NCBI GenBank assembly: GCA_945883845.1
Contig: CAMCYI010000002.1
Span: 1 to 64,000 of the forward strand
Origin: Bacteriovorax stolpii
Lineage (GTDB): Bacteria; Bdellovibrionota; Bacteriovoracia; Bacteriovoracales; Bacteriovoracaceae
Length of the DNA: 64,000 bases
Reading direction: 5' to 3'
The translations under genes were made by a program, and so were the position numbers. This document shows, piece by piece, positions 16,588 through 24,934 of the stretch. How positions within the stretch are numbered: the first letter of the stretch is position 1; each line of letters opens with the position of its first letter. Below the pieces are notes generated by a model that did not search any database, was not told the origin of the DNA, and was given only the letters and a program-made list of their open reading frames with translations.

Positions 16588-17862
16588 ATGAGTTTTTCAC
16601 GTAAAGTCGCAATCATCAACGGTTCCCGCACTCCCTTTGTTAAGTCGATGACAACTTATCAGGGCGCCTCAAATCAGGATCTCCTGACGACGGCCCTGAA
16701 TGATCTTGTCGCGAAGACCAAATCAGAAGGTAAATTAATCGGGGATGTGATTGCCGGTACCGTGATGAACCATCCTTTCGACTGGAATCTGACCCGTGAA
16801 GTTGTCCTTGGATCAAAACTCGATCCCAATACTCCGGGGATGAATATCCAGAGAGCATGCGGAACTGGACTTGAAGCCGCGAATCTTATTGCACTTAAAA
16901 TTGCGACAGGACAAATTGAATCAGGGATTGCAGGAGGAAGTGATACAAACTCAGATATTCCTCTTATCGGTCAGAGAAAACTCACACACTGGTTGGTTAA
17001 ACTCCAGAATGCAAAATCTCTTCCTGAAAAGCTCGCGGTTATCGCTCAGTTTAGGCCTTCTCTGATTATGCCCCAGTTGCCGGTCGTAAAAGAGCCTCGC
17101 ACTGGTCACTCGATGGGCGAGCATTGTGAACAGATGGTCAAAGAATGGAAAATTTCCCGTGAAGATCAGGATCGTCTTGCTTATGAATCACACCAGAATG
17201 CTGCCCGGGCACATGAACAGGGTTTTCATAATGATCTGATTGCAGAATTTAAAGGTCTTAAGAAAGATACGATTACACGTAAAGAAACATCCCTGGAAAA
17301 ACTTGCGAAACTTAAGCCTGCTTTCGATACGACCGGAACGGGAACTCTTACTGCAGGTAATTCTACACCACTAACAGATGGTGCCTCTGTTGTTTTATTA
17401 GGATCAGAAGATTGGGCTAAAGAGAACAAGCTCGAAGCACTTGCTTATTTTGTGGATGCTGAAACTGCTGCGGTTGACTTCGTCCATGGTGCAGGACTCT
17501 TAATGGGCCCGACGCTCGCTGTTTCACGTCTCTTGGAAAGAAATAATCTCACTCTTCAAGATTTTGATTTTTATGAAATCCACGAAGCCTTTGCCGGACA
17601 AGTTCTGTGCACACTGAAGGCCTGGGAAGATCCTGCTTACTGCAAGAAAGTTCTTAACCGGGACAAAGCGATGGGATCTATTGATCGCTCGAAGATGAAC
17701 GTCAAAGGGGGAAGCCTCGCCGTCGGACACCCCTTTGCAGCGACGGGTGGGAGAATTGTTGCGGCCGCTGGAAAAATCCTGAAAGAGAAAGGAAAAGGTC
17801 GACTTTTGATCAGCGTTTGTACAGCCGGTGGTATGGGAGTCGCTGCCATCATCGAAAGGTAA
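16588..17862 (+). CDS. fadI: Acetyl-CoA acyltransferase (FadI-type thiolase)
   Basis: This 424-residue thiolase cleaves 3-ketoacyl-CoA in beta-oxidation. Nucleophile Cys91 is in NIQRACGTGLEA. The conserved His is in GGSLAVGHPFAATGGR, and the second Cys is in SVCTAGGMGVAA. It is longer than the FadA-type enzyme at 39094 and fits the FadI/trifunctional-beta branch, so the genome has two thiolases with distinct regulation. It has an AGAGGATC ribosome site, lies beside the TetR operator, and is followed 3 bp later by a thioesterase. The symbol is by similarity. Confidence 0.88.
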   Translation: MSFSRKVAIINGSRTPFVKSMTTYQGASNQDLLTTALNDLVAKTKSEGKLIGDVIAGTVMNHPFDWNLTREVVLGSKLDPNTPGMNIQRACGTGLEAANLIALKIATGQIESGIAGGSDTNSDIPLIGQRKLTHWLVKLQNAKSLPEKLAVIAQFRPSLIMPQLPVVKEPRTGHSMGEHCEQMVKEWKISREDQDRLAYESHQNAARAHEQGFHNDLIAEFKGLKKDTITRKETSLEKLAKLKPAFDTTGTGTLTAGNSTPLTDGASVVLLGSEDWAKENKLEALAYFVDAETAAVDFVHGAGLLMGPTLAVSRLLERNNLTLQDFDFYEIHEAFAGQVLCTLKAWEDPAYCKKVLNRDKAMGSIDRSKMNVKGGSLAVGHPFAATGGRIVAAAGKILKEKGKGRLLISVCTAGGMGVAAIIER

Positions 17863-17865
17863 ACT

Positions 17866-18381
17866 ATGCACATGCTTCTACGAACACTCTGGATTTTCTT
17901 CCGTCGTCGATGGTTGAAAAAGAGTGCTCTCTATGAAACCACCAAAATTTCCATGCGGGTTCTTCCGATGGACCTTGATCTTCTCATGCACGTGAATAAC
18001 GGCATGTATTTTTCGTACATGGATTTTGGCCGCTGGAATATGATTTTTTCTAACGGCATTTACAGCTTTTCACGCTCCCGCGGTTGGTATTCTGTTGTTG
18101 CTGGAGAAACGATTCGCTTCAAGCGCTCTCTAAAGCTCTGGGATAAGTTTACGATCGAGACCCGGGTTCAGGGTAACGATGATAAATATTTCTACATCTC
18201 ACAGAACTTTATGTGCCGTGGTGAACTCATGGCATCAGGGCTTGTTAAGGTGCGCTTTCTCAAAGAAAGTGGCGGAACCGTTCCGGCCACTCTGGTTGTA
18301 CGGGAATTTGGTGAAGAGCCAAGGATACCGGGGAAAATTGCTTCTGACTGGCAGAATTTTGATCTTGTTCATCTTCCCTGA
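17866..18381 (+). CDS. THEM6-like hotdog thioesterase
   Basis: This 171-residue protein has a basic, hydrophobic N-terminal stretch (LLRTLWIFFRRRWLKK) that could associate with membranes. A hotdog domain follows with LDLLMHVNNGMYFSYMDFGR. The HVNNGxYFxxMDxGR block is typical of THEM6/acyl-CoA thioesterase-like proteins. It lies 3 bp after the FadI-type thiolase, so it is co-expressed and probably trims acyl-CoA in the same process. Confidence 0.82.
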   Translation: MHMLLRTLWIFFRRRWLKKSALYETTKISMRVLPMDLDLLMHVNNGMYFSYMDFGRWNMIFSNGIYSFSRSRGWYSVVAGETIRFKRSLKLWDKFTIETRVQGNDDKYFYISQNFMCRGELMASGLVKVRFLKESGGTVPATLVVREFGEEPRIPGKIASDWQNFDLVHLP

Positions 18382-18398
18382 ATTTCCCGGGGGTCTCA

Positions 18399-19313
18399 TC
18401 AGCTGAAAAATTCCCGCGCAACTTTATAGGTGTTGAGGTGTGCTTCTATCGTAAGAGCGATGGGTTTTGCATACCCACCACCCAGGGCCATGGCCATCGG
18501 GACCTGTAGGTATTTTTGAAACTCAAACACCATCCGGTCTCGTTCCACAATGCCTTCGAAACTGAGATCGAACGTTCCCAATTTGTCTTCTTTCAGAACG
18601 TCGACGCCGGCCTGGTAAAAGATAATGTCCGGGTTGAGATAGCGCAACGGAGAGAGGGCCGAACTCAGGGCCCGGAGATATTCCTCATCATCAATGTGCT
18701 CAGGTAAAGGAACGTCGAGATGAGAGGGAACTTTTCTGAAGGGATAATTTCTTTCTCCATGAAGGCTCAGAATAAAAACGTCATCCCGCGTGCCAAGGAT
18801 CGAACTGTTTCCATTGCCCTGATGGACGTCGAGATCAATGATCAGGATTTTGGAAACTCGTTTTTCATTCAGGATTTTCAGGGCACTGACAGCAAAATCA
18901 TTGAAGACGCAGAAACCTTCTCCGCGATCAGCATGTGCATGGTGAGTGCCACCTGAAAGAGTGGCAGAAAACCCATCTCTCAGGGCATTTTCTGTGGCGG
19001 AAATAAAACCGTTTACTGCACCGAGGGAGCGTGAAAATAACTGCGGACTCCATGTCAGACCGATCGGTCTCAGTTCTTTTTCCGGAAGAGTGCCATTTTT
19101 TATTCCGTAAAAGTATTTCTCCGAGTGAGCAAGGAGAATATCTTTTTCTGAAGCTTCCACTGCTGGGATGATCTGCTCATCCGAAAGAATTTTCTCAGCG
19201 ACGAGTGCCTCTCGGACCAGTCTGTATTTTTCGATGGGAAACCGATGTCCCTCTGGCAAGGGAACTTCGAAGTGGTCTGTGCTGAAAAACTTTAGCTCGT
19301 GCCATTTTCTCAT
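18399..19313 (-). CDS. Histone deacetylase-family (AcuC-like) deacetylase
   Basis: This protein of ~304 residues matches class II/AcuC-like deacetylases. It has HHAHADRGEGFCVFND (catalytic His pair), ILIIDLDVHQGNGNS (zinc-binding Asp and His), FYQAGVDVL (second Asp) and ALGGGYAK. In bacteria these enzymes deacetylate small amines or proteins such as acetyl-CoA synthetase. The ATG at 19313 is chosen because family homology (KFFSTDHFEVPLPEGHRFP) begins just after it. Upstream ATGs to 19373 also exist, and none has a convincing ribosome site. Confidence 0.88.
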   Translation of the reverse strand: MRKWHELKFFSTDHFEVPLPEGHRFPIEKYRLVREALVAEKILSDEQIIPAVEASEKDILLAHSEKYFYGIKNGTLPEKELRPIGLTWSPQLFSRSLGAVNGFISATENALRDGFSATLSGGTHHAHADRGEGFCVFNDFAVSALKILNEKRVSKILIIDLDVHQGNGNSSILGTRDDVFILSLHGERNYPFRKVPSHLDVPLPEHIDDEEYLRALSSALSPLRYLNPDIIFYQAGVDVLKEDKLGTFDLSFEGIVERDRMVFEFQKYLQVPMAMALGGGYAKPIALTIEAHLNTYKVAREFFS

Positions 19314-19335
19314 GGGTGAAGTATAGTCCACTGGC

Positions 19336-20007
19336 ATGCGCTCCATAAAGATCAAATACCAAAATCTCATCACGCAACGACAACTCGGCGATAAACTCTA
19401 TGTCATGGAAACTATCCGTGACCTTGATGAGGCCATCGACCAGGTTTGTGCTGCTCTCACGACGGAAGAATCAAAAGACCCTTTCGCTGAAGACCTTTGC
19501 CCGTACTTCGGGATCCTGTGGCCTGCGGCCGAAGGTCTTGCTCAATTTCTCAGCAATAATCCGGCCCTCATCAAAGGCAAGAATATTCTCGAGCTAGGCT
19601 CCGGTCTGGGATTTCCCTCCCTTGTGGCCTCTCATCTTGGTGGAAAAGTCCTGACGACGGATTATCATCCGGACGCCGAAGAATACTTCCTGCGCAATTG
19701 TCGGCACTCCCAGGTGGTGGCCGAGTATCAACGCCTCAACTGGCGCGAGAGCAGGGAGGATATCGGACAGTTTGATATCGTGATGGGGTCTGATGTTCTG
19801 TATGAGAGTAAGCATCCGAGTGAAGTGGTGGAAGGTCTGGTCAGATTTGTGAAACCTGGCGGAAAAATTCTTTTGAGTGATCCTGGTAGGGCCTACTTAC
19901 AGACTTTTGTGAAGAGCATGCATGAGCAGGGCTATAGGGAAGATCTGACTGGTGAGAGAGTTATGGAGAAGGAAGTCTTTATCTTGTTATTCGAGAGGAT
20001 TAATTAA
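19336..20007 (+). CDS. Class I SAM methyltransferase (methyltransferase-16-like)
   Basis: This 223-residue protein has NILELGSGLGFPSLVAS (motif I), VLTTDYHPDAEEYF (motif II) and FDIVMGSDVLYESKH (motif post-II), then VKPGGKILLSDPGR. It resembles nicotinamide N-methyltransferase-like or protein-lysine methyltransferase 16 enzymes. The substrate is unknown. The ATG at 19336 keeps the conserved N-terminal LGDKLYVMETIRD block; no clear ribosome site is visible. Confidence 0.8.
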   Translation: MRSIKIKYQNLITQRQLGDKLYVMETIRDLDEAIDQVCAALTTEESKDPFAEDLCPYFGILWPAAEGLAQFLSNNPALIKGKNILELGSGLGFPSLVASHLGGKVLTTDYHPDAEEYFLRNCRHSQVVAEYQRLNWRESREDIGQFDIVMGSDVLYESKHPSEVVEGLVRFVKPGGKILLSDPGRAYLQTFVKSMHEQGYREDLTGERVMEKEVFILLFERIN

Positions 20008-20068
20008 GATATTGAGCGATGTAGTAAAGTCCAAAGGCCATCGTCATCACGGTAAATTTCAAGATCAT
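20000..20068 (-). CDS. Candidate 22-aa hydrophobic micropeptide
   Basis: The ORF reads MILKFTVMTMAFGLYYIAQ, then YLN, and is almost entirely hydrophobic, enough for one short membrane span. It has an unusually strong ribosome site (GGAGGAG with 2-bp spacing to ATG). It overlaps the end of the opposite-strand methyltransferase gene by 8 bp. No family is recognised; length alone cannot prove coding. Confidence 0.4.
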   Translation of the reverse strand: MILKFTVMTMAFGLYYIAQYLN

Positions 20069-20183
20069 CTCTCCTCCTAAGAAAGTAATCGTGGGCGTAC
20101 CTTTAGACTAAAGCATTATGGCGCAGAATCAAAGCGGTAAAATGTTCCGACCTTTCTGGTCGGAACACTCGGGAAAATAACTT

Positions 20184-20774
20184 TTAGTACTTCACACCAC
20201 AACCATAAGATTGAGTCGCCGGCTGAGTTACTTTCTTTCCTGCCATGATGTCAGTTAAAGCAGCAACGACATAATTCTTGGCCGAGGCCACGGAATCAAC
20301 ACTCGTGTCTGGTGTAGAGTCGATGGCACCTTGATAAGCGAGCTTTCCATCTTTATCTACGACAAACATGTGAGGAGTCGTCATGGCACCATAGAGCTTG
20401 CCCACGGCCCCATCCGGATCAAGGAGAACGTCAGTGGCCGAAGATTTTTTGCTGGTCTTCTCTTCAAGAGCAGCTTTCTGATCAACGTAACCCTGTTTGC
20501 CCTCAGCTGAAGAAATAATCGAAAGCCAGATGACATTCTGGCCTGTGTATTTTTTCTGAAGGGATTGCATGTTTCCAGAATCGTAATGTTTTTTCACGAA
20601 AGGGCAGCCATGGTTAGTCCATTCCAGAACAACGATTTTACCTTTAAAGCTCGAGAGACTGAGTTCTTTGCCCGAAGCTCCTTTAAGTTTGAAATCCGGG
20701 GCAGGCTCTCCACTGGTTAATGCAGAAGCCGAGAGACTGAATAAAAATGTGAATATGAGAGTCAGATTTTTCAT
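20184..20774 (-). CDS. Secreted redoxin/peroxiredoxin-like protein
   Basis: This protein of ~196 residues starts at 20774, chosen for its AAGGAG site and signal peptide (MKNLTLIFTFLFSLSASA). It is a thioredoxin-fold AhpC/TSA-like domain: PAPDFKLKGASGKEL, then a single Cys in EWTNHGCPFVKKHY, and TTPHMFVVDKDGKLAY. Family members with GCPFVKKHY occur as periplasmic peroxiredoxin-like proteins. A second Cys pair sits near the C-terminus (SYGCGVKY). Peroxide or disulfide chemistry in the periplasm is the likely role. Confidence 0.85.
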   Translation of the reverse strand: MKNLTLIFTFLFSLSASALTSGEPAPDFKLKGASGKELSLSSFKGKIVVLEWTNHGCPFVKKHYDSGNMQSLQKKYTGQNVIWLSIISSAEGKQGYVDQKAALEEKTSKKSSATDVLLDPDGAVGKLYGAMTTPHMFVVDKDGKLAYQGAIDSTPDTSVDSVASAKNYVVAALTDIMAGKKVTQPATQSYGCGVKY

Positions 20775-20922
20775 GAAACGCTCCTTGTTTTCCGCAATAG
20801 TATCATCTTTCCCTCTCACATTGTCTAAGTGACGGAGTGAGTCTTTAGCTTTTTTCAGAGGCAAAGTTGGTCGTTTTTTGTTATATTCTCACGATCTTTT
20901 ACCTTTAGTCGGGAGCATCACC

Positions 20923-21663
20923 GTGGGTCGTAAATGGAATAACATTAAGATGAAGAAAGCCGCTCAGGATAAGTTGCGGTCTCAGAGTTATACAAAAATC
21001 CTGAAAGAAATCCTCATGGCCGTTAAAAATGCAGGCCATGCTGAAGTGGATGCTAACTTTGCGCTGAAAATTGCTCTCCAAAAAGCAAAAGTGAATAACG
21101 TTCCACGTGACAATATCGAAAAAGCAATCAAGAAAGGCCTTGGGCAGGATGGCGCTGTTGTCGAAGAAATTAACTATGAAGGTTATGGTGAAGGCGGTGT
21201 GGCCCTCTTCACAGAAGTCGCAACCGATAATCCGACCCGCACAGTAAGTAACATCCGTTCTTACTTCAATAAATGGGGAGGTTCTCTGGGAACACCTGGA
21301 TGCCTTCAGTTTGTGTTTGAGCACAAGTCAATTTTTACGATCAAGGAAGACAATCTTAAAGGTTTATCAACTGACGATCTTATGATGGAGCTCATTGATT
21401 TCAATATAGATGATGTTGAAGCCGAAGACGGATTTGTGACAGTGAAGGCACCCACGGATGCATATCACGACGTGTACAAAAAACTTGATGCGCTTAAGAT
21501 TCCGATTGAAGACTCTGGTCTTGAACGTCTACCCTTGAATACCAAAGAAGTGACTAAAGAAACTTACGATAAACTCCAGAAACTTATCGACGCTTTGGAA
21601 TCAGACGACGACGTCACCAAGGTTTACCATAACATCGAATGGAACGAGGCTTTCTCCGATTGA
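20923..21663 (+). CDS. yebC: YebC/PmpR-family regulator or translation factor
   Basis: This 246-residue protein matches the family throughout: GRKWNNIKMKKAAQDKLRS at the start (usual GHSKWxxIKxRKxAxD), NVPRDNIEKAIKKG, YEGYGEGGVALFTE and DNPTRTVSNIRSYF with GGSLGTPG. The GTG at 20923 is chosen because a GGGAG ribosome site precedes it and homology begins there. YebC proteins act as transcriptional regulators and have been linked to relief of ribosome stalling at proline runs. It appears monocistronic. Confidence 0.93.
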   Translation: MGRKWNNIKMKKAAQDKLRSQSYTKILKEILMAVKNAGHAEVDANFALKIALQKAKVNNVPRDNIEKAIKKGLGQDGAVVEEINYEGYGEGGVALFTEVATDNPTRTVSNIRSYFNKWGGSLGTPGCLQFVFEHKSIFTIKEDNLKGLSTDDLMMELIDFNIDDVEAEDGFVTVKAPTDAYHDVYKKLDALKIPIEDSGLERLPLNTKEVTKETYDKLQKLIDALESDDDVTKVYHNIEWNEAFSD

Positions 21664-21725
21664 AACACTTGTTGAGTTAGTTTATATTACACATTTTTAT
21701 CGGTCTTCTTGCTAAGATAGAAGGT

Positions 21726-22814
21726 GTGAATAGTTTCATCAAGACTGCCTCGATACTCCTTGTCAGTTCGAAGACAACCCATCGGTCCGGGTTAAGGAAA
21801 ATCCTTTGTGATCTTGGTGCTGATAATCATGCCATCGAAGTGGCATCGGACTTCGAACAATCCAAAGAACGCCTCAGCAAATCGCCGGTCAACATTGTGA
21901 TCGCAGATGACGACATCTCTGAAACAAAAACTGGACCGGATTTGATTCCGTTACACGAAAAAAATCTGCCATCATCCAGAAAAAGATTATTTATTCTCAT
22001 GACCGGTGAATTGACCCCCTTCCTCGAAGCAAGTTTTGCCATGAAAGGTGGAGACCTCATCGTCAAGAAACCTTTCACCAATGCAGCTTTTACAGCAGCA
22101 ATAGAAACTGCCCTCAATCAAAAAGCGTCCATGTCTCCGGAAGAAGAAATCTCATTGGATCTCAGCGATGCTCTTCGCACAGAAAATATTTCGGAGGCCA
22201 ATAATATCCTAGGCCGCTTTAAAAATTTCAATTCAGCTGCAGCACTTTTTAGCAAAGGCCAGATTCTCGAATCGGAGAAATCATATGACCAGGCCTTTGA
22301 TGCTTACATTCTTGGGCTCTCGAAAGCTTTTGATTTTCGAACACTCGTGGGCGCCGTTAATGCCGGAAGCTCGTCAAGGCGGTTTGGTGAGATGGGAGAG
22401 ATTGTTGAGAAATGGATCCGCAAATTTCCTCTCTATGATAAGTCAGTGCCGGATATGACCAGAGTCGTGATTTACAACCAGCGCTTTGACCTTCTGAGAG
22501 ACATGCTGAATCTTATGGCCAATATTAAATCGGGTGATCAGCTTGCCCGAAGAGCTCTCTCTGCGGGTCTTGTCGTAGCAGCTTTAAATTCGCTCCAGAA
22601 AGAAGGGGATAAGGATAATGCCATCGAGTACGCTGCCAAAGGGATTACGCTAGCCGAGAGCTGGCCTCCCATCGTCATACGCGGGTTTGAAGTTCTCCTT
22701 CAGGCCGGAGGAAAAGAGAAGGCAGTTAAAATCTTTGAGGATCTTTCGAAGCAAACAGCATTTAATCAGAATCAAGATTTAAAAAAACAGATTCAACTTT
22801 TGATTCAGGGATAA
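21726..22814 (+). CDS. Receiver-domain protein with TPR-like C-terminal region
   Basis: This 362-residue protein begins at GTG 21726. Residues 8-130 form a receiver-like domain: IVIADDDISETKTGPDLI holds the likely phosphoacceptor Asp, and LIVKKPFTNAAF holds the conserved Lys-Pro-Phe. The N-terminal acidic pair is missing (LLVSSKTTHR), so phosphorylation may be lost. The remaining ~220 residues are helical repeats of TPR type (AAALFSKGQILESEKSYDQAFDA). The protein probably docks onto a partner. It lies 5 bp before the hydrolase gene. Confidence 0.75.
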   Translation: MNSFIKTASILLVSSKTTHRSGLRKILCDLGADNHAIEVASDFEQSKERLSKSPVNIVIADDDISETKTGPDLIPLHEKNLPSSRKRLFILMTGELTPFLEASFAMKGGDLIVKKPFTNAAFTAAIETALNQKASMSPEEEISLDLSDALRTENISEANNILGRFKNFNSAAALFSKGQILESEKSYDQAFDAYILGLSKAFDFRTLVGAVNAGSSSRRFGEMGEIVEKWIRKFPLYDKSVPDMTRVVIYNQRFDLLRDMLNLMANIKSGDQLARRALSAGLVVAALNSLQKEGDKDNAIEYAAKGITLAESWPPIVIRGFEVLLQAGGKEKAVKIFEDLSKQTAFNQNQDLKKQIQLLIQG

Positions 22815-22819
22815 TCCGC

Positions 22820-23587
22820 ATGAAATTCATTCTTCTTCTTCTTTTCATTCTTCCGATCATGGCGAACGCAGTCGTCCGCACTGAGCTTCTTCCCTATAAA
22901 AAAAACGGGCAGCAAATGGAAGGTGTCGTTGCATTTGATGACAAGATTACGGGCCCTCGTCCCGGCATTGTGGTTTTTCCGGACTGGACGGGGAGAGGGA
23001 CTTACTCTGAAAGAAGGGCCAAAGAACTTGCGGCCCTCGGTTACGTCGCACTTGCAGCCGACGTTTATGGAAGAGGACAAAGGGCAAAGGATCAGGATGA
23101 AGCGGCCAGGCTCGCTAAGCGATACAAAAGCGATCGTCGTCTGATGCGTGAGCGGGCACTGGGCGCACTCGAAGCCCTGGCCCGTGACAGAAGAGTTGAT
23201 CCTAAAAAACTGGGAGTTATTGGCTACTGCTTCGGCGGAACCGTAGCACTTGAACTGGCCCGTGAAGGTGCACCTATTAGAGGTGCCGTGAGCTTCCATG
23301 GAGGGCTCGATACTCCTCTTGAAACCACAGGTATGTACTCAAAAATCTTGGTCCTTCATGGGGCCAGTGATCCTTATGTCAGTGCCAGTGATATCAAGGA
23401 GTTCGAAAAAGAGATGACGGATATCAAAGCTGACTGGCAGATGATTTCCTATGGAAATGCTGTTCATTCCTTCACTAATCCCGATGCTGGCAACGATGTG
23501 AAGTCCGGTGCGGCCTATAATCGGGTAGCCGATGAGAGGTCATGGAGGGCCATGAAGGACTTTTTCGAGGAAGTTTTTCACAAGTAA
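22820..23587 (+). CDS. Exported dienelactone hydrolase-family protein
   Basis: This 255-residue alpha/beta hydrolase has a signal peptide (MKFILLLLFILPIMANA). The triad is Cys137 in GVIGYCFGGTVA, Asp184 in HGASDPYV and His216 in AVHSFTNPDA, as in dienelactone hydrolases that use Cys instead of Ser. The exact ester substrate is unknown. It follows the receiver-TPR gene closely and is likely co-transcribed. Confidence 0.88.
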   Translation: MKFILLLLFILPIMANAVVRTELLPYKKNGQQMEGVVAFDDKITGPRPGIVVFPDWTGRGTYSERRAKELAALGYVALAADVYGRGQRAKDQDEAARLAKRYKSDRRLMRERALGALEALARDRRVDPKKLGVIGYCFGGTVALELAREGAPIRGAVSFHGGLDTPLETTGMYSKILVLHGASDPYVSASDIKEFEKEMTDIKADWQMISYGNAVHSFTNPDAGNDVKSGAAYNRVADERSWRAMKDFFEEVFHK

Positions 23588-23676
23588 ACTCAATAGCACG
23601 GCGCGTTAGTAGTAAGTTTTACTGCTTCGCAACAAGTTCACTTTTCATCTTGAGGGCCCTTAACTAAAAGGGTCCC

Positions 23677-24369
23677 ATGAAGAAGTACTTTTTTATTCTC
23701 CTTATCACCGCTGTCAGCACCAGCTGTTTTGCCTTTTATGGCAAAGTGACTTCTCAGAACGGTGAGATGAACTTTGTGGGCTCTCTCCATCTGAGAGATC
23801 AGGAGAACGCGAACTATAATTTTTTCTGTTCAGTCGTTTTGATATCTCCCACGAAAGTGCTGACTGCAGGTCATTGCATAGAAGGATTGGGCAGGAATCT
23901 TTACGACGATGTTTATTTTCTTAAGGCCCATCCTGAGTTTTTGCGAGTGGGCTTCAGCGGGAAATATTATGGCGTGAAATCTGTTCATTTCACGCGCTCG
24001 TATTTTGAAGCTTCAGGGCGAGCGAGTGAGGATCTTGTTTTGATCGAGCTCAAGACAAGTGTACCGAATATTTCTCCGGCCCAATTCTTTACCGGCAACT
24101 ATACAACCAATCTGGAAATGTACATGGCCGCGAAGGGTGTGAAGGCGAAGACAAAACTTCTGACAGCTAAACGTCATGGCGAGGCAATTGTTCTTGAAAC
24201 GGATGGTTCAGTGAATGGAACTTGCGGAGGAGACTCCGGAGGCGCCCTTCTTACCCGCGTAGGAAATACATGGGCCCTCGTCGGAATTCTGATGTTTGAT
24301 GATGATGGCGAGAATCAGATCTGTGTCAGGCGAAATACAATTTCATATGGCCCTAGAGGACACTTTTAA
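23677..24369 (+). CDS. Secreted trypsin-family serine protease
   Basis: This 230-residue S1 peptidase has a signal peptide (MKKYFFILLITAVSTSCFA; the Cys at 17 is not in a clear lipobox). The triad is His66 in LTAGHCIEG, Asp119 in EDLVLIEL and Ser187 in GTCGGDSGGAL. Conserved disulfide cysteines flank the His and Ser blocks. It is shorter than digestive trypsin homologues with no obvious propeptide. The gene ends 17 bp inside the convergent fumarase gene. Confidence 0.9.
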   Translation: MKKYFFILLITAVSTSCFAFYGKVTSQNGEMNFVGSLHLRDQENANYNFFCSVVLISPTKVLTAGHCIEGLGRNLYDDVYFLKAHPEFLRVGFSGKYYGVKSVHFTRSYFEASGRASEDLVLIELKTSVPNISPAQFFTGNYTTNLEMYMAAKGVKAKTKLLTAKRHGEAIVLETDGSVNGTCGGDSGGALLTRVGNTWALVGILMFDDDGENQICVRRNTISYGPRGHF

Positions 24370-24934
24370 GAACTTCCCTTGAGTGCTCTTCGACTTCTTT
24401 ATGAAGAGAATTTCCGTGAGCATCCATCGTCACAACAACCGGAAAATCTTCCACAGACAATTCCCAGATAGCTTCTGGTAAACCGAATTCTTCCAGGTAA
24501 AGTCCGTCGACTGATTTAATTTTTTCAGCGAGAACCTGAGCAGCACCACCAACAGCATGGAAATAAACACAGCCGTACTGCTTGCAGGCATCAAGAGTTT
24601 TTTGTCCCATCCCGCCTTTGCCAATGACACCAACAATACCGTAATCACGGATCACTTCCCATTGATAGGGTTCTTCGCGGATGGATGTCGTAGGGCCGGC
24701 AGCTGTCACTGTCCACTTACCTGTCTTTTTATCTTTCATTGTGACGGGACCACAGTGATAGATGATCTGGTTTTTAAGATCAACTGGTGGCTTGTTTCCA
24801 TCGTGAATGTATTTGTGAACGGCATCTCTTCCGGTAAAAAGTTTTCCGGTAATGAGGACCATGTCACCAACTTTAAATTCACGGACTGCTTCAGCAGAAA
24901 ACGGGTAGGATAATTTTTTCATCAGTAGAGCCAT
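24353..24934 (-). CDS. Class I fumarate hydratase, beta (C-terminal) subunit
   Basis: This 193-residue protein corresponds to the C-terminal domain of iron-sulfur fumarase/tartrate dehydratase: VREFKVGDMVLITGK, YHCGPVTMK, AAGPTTSIREEPY and GIVGVIGKGGMG. It pairs with the alpha subunit encoded just upstream (13-bp overlap), converting fumarate to malate in the TCA cycle. Split two-subunit fumarases are common in archaea and many bacteria. Its 3' end overlaps the trypsin gene by 17 bp. Confidence 0.92.
   Translation of the reverse strand: MALLMKKLSYPFSAEAVREFKVGDMVLITGKLFTGRDAVHKYIHDGNKPPVDLKNQIIYHCGPVTMKDKKTGKWTVTAAGPTTSIREEPYQWEVIRDYGIVGVIGKGGMGQKTLDACKQYGCVYFHAVGGAAQVLAEKIKSVDGLYLEEFGLPEAIWELSVEDFPVVVTMDAHGNSLHKEVEEHSREVLKSVL

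Noticed and set aside
19057..19070. Second TetR-like palindrome AGACCGATCGGTCT
   Set aside because: It lies inside the deacetylase coding sequence, differs from the 16552 operator in its centre, and has no promoter next to it.
22805..23299. 164-aa reverse open frame across the dienelactone hydrolase gene
   Set aside because: The opposite strand carries a complete hydrolase with its triad; the reverse frame has no start context or motif.
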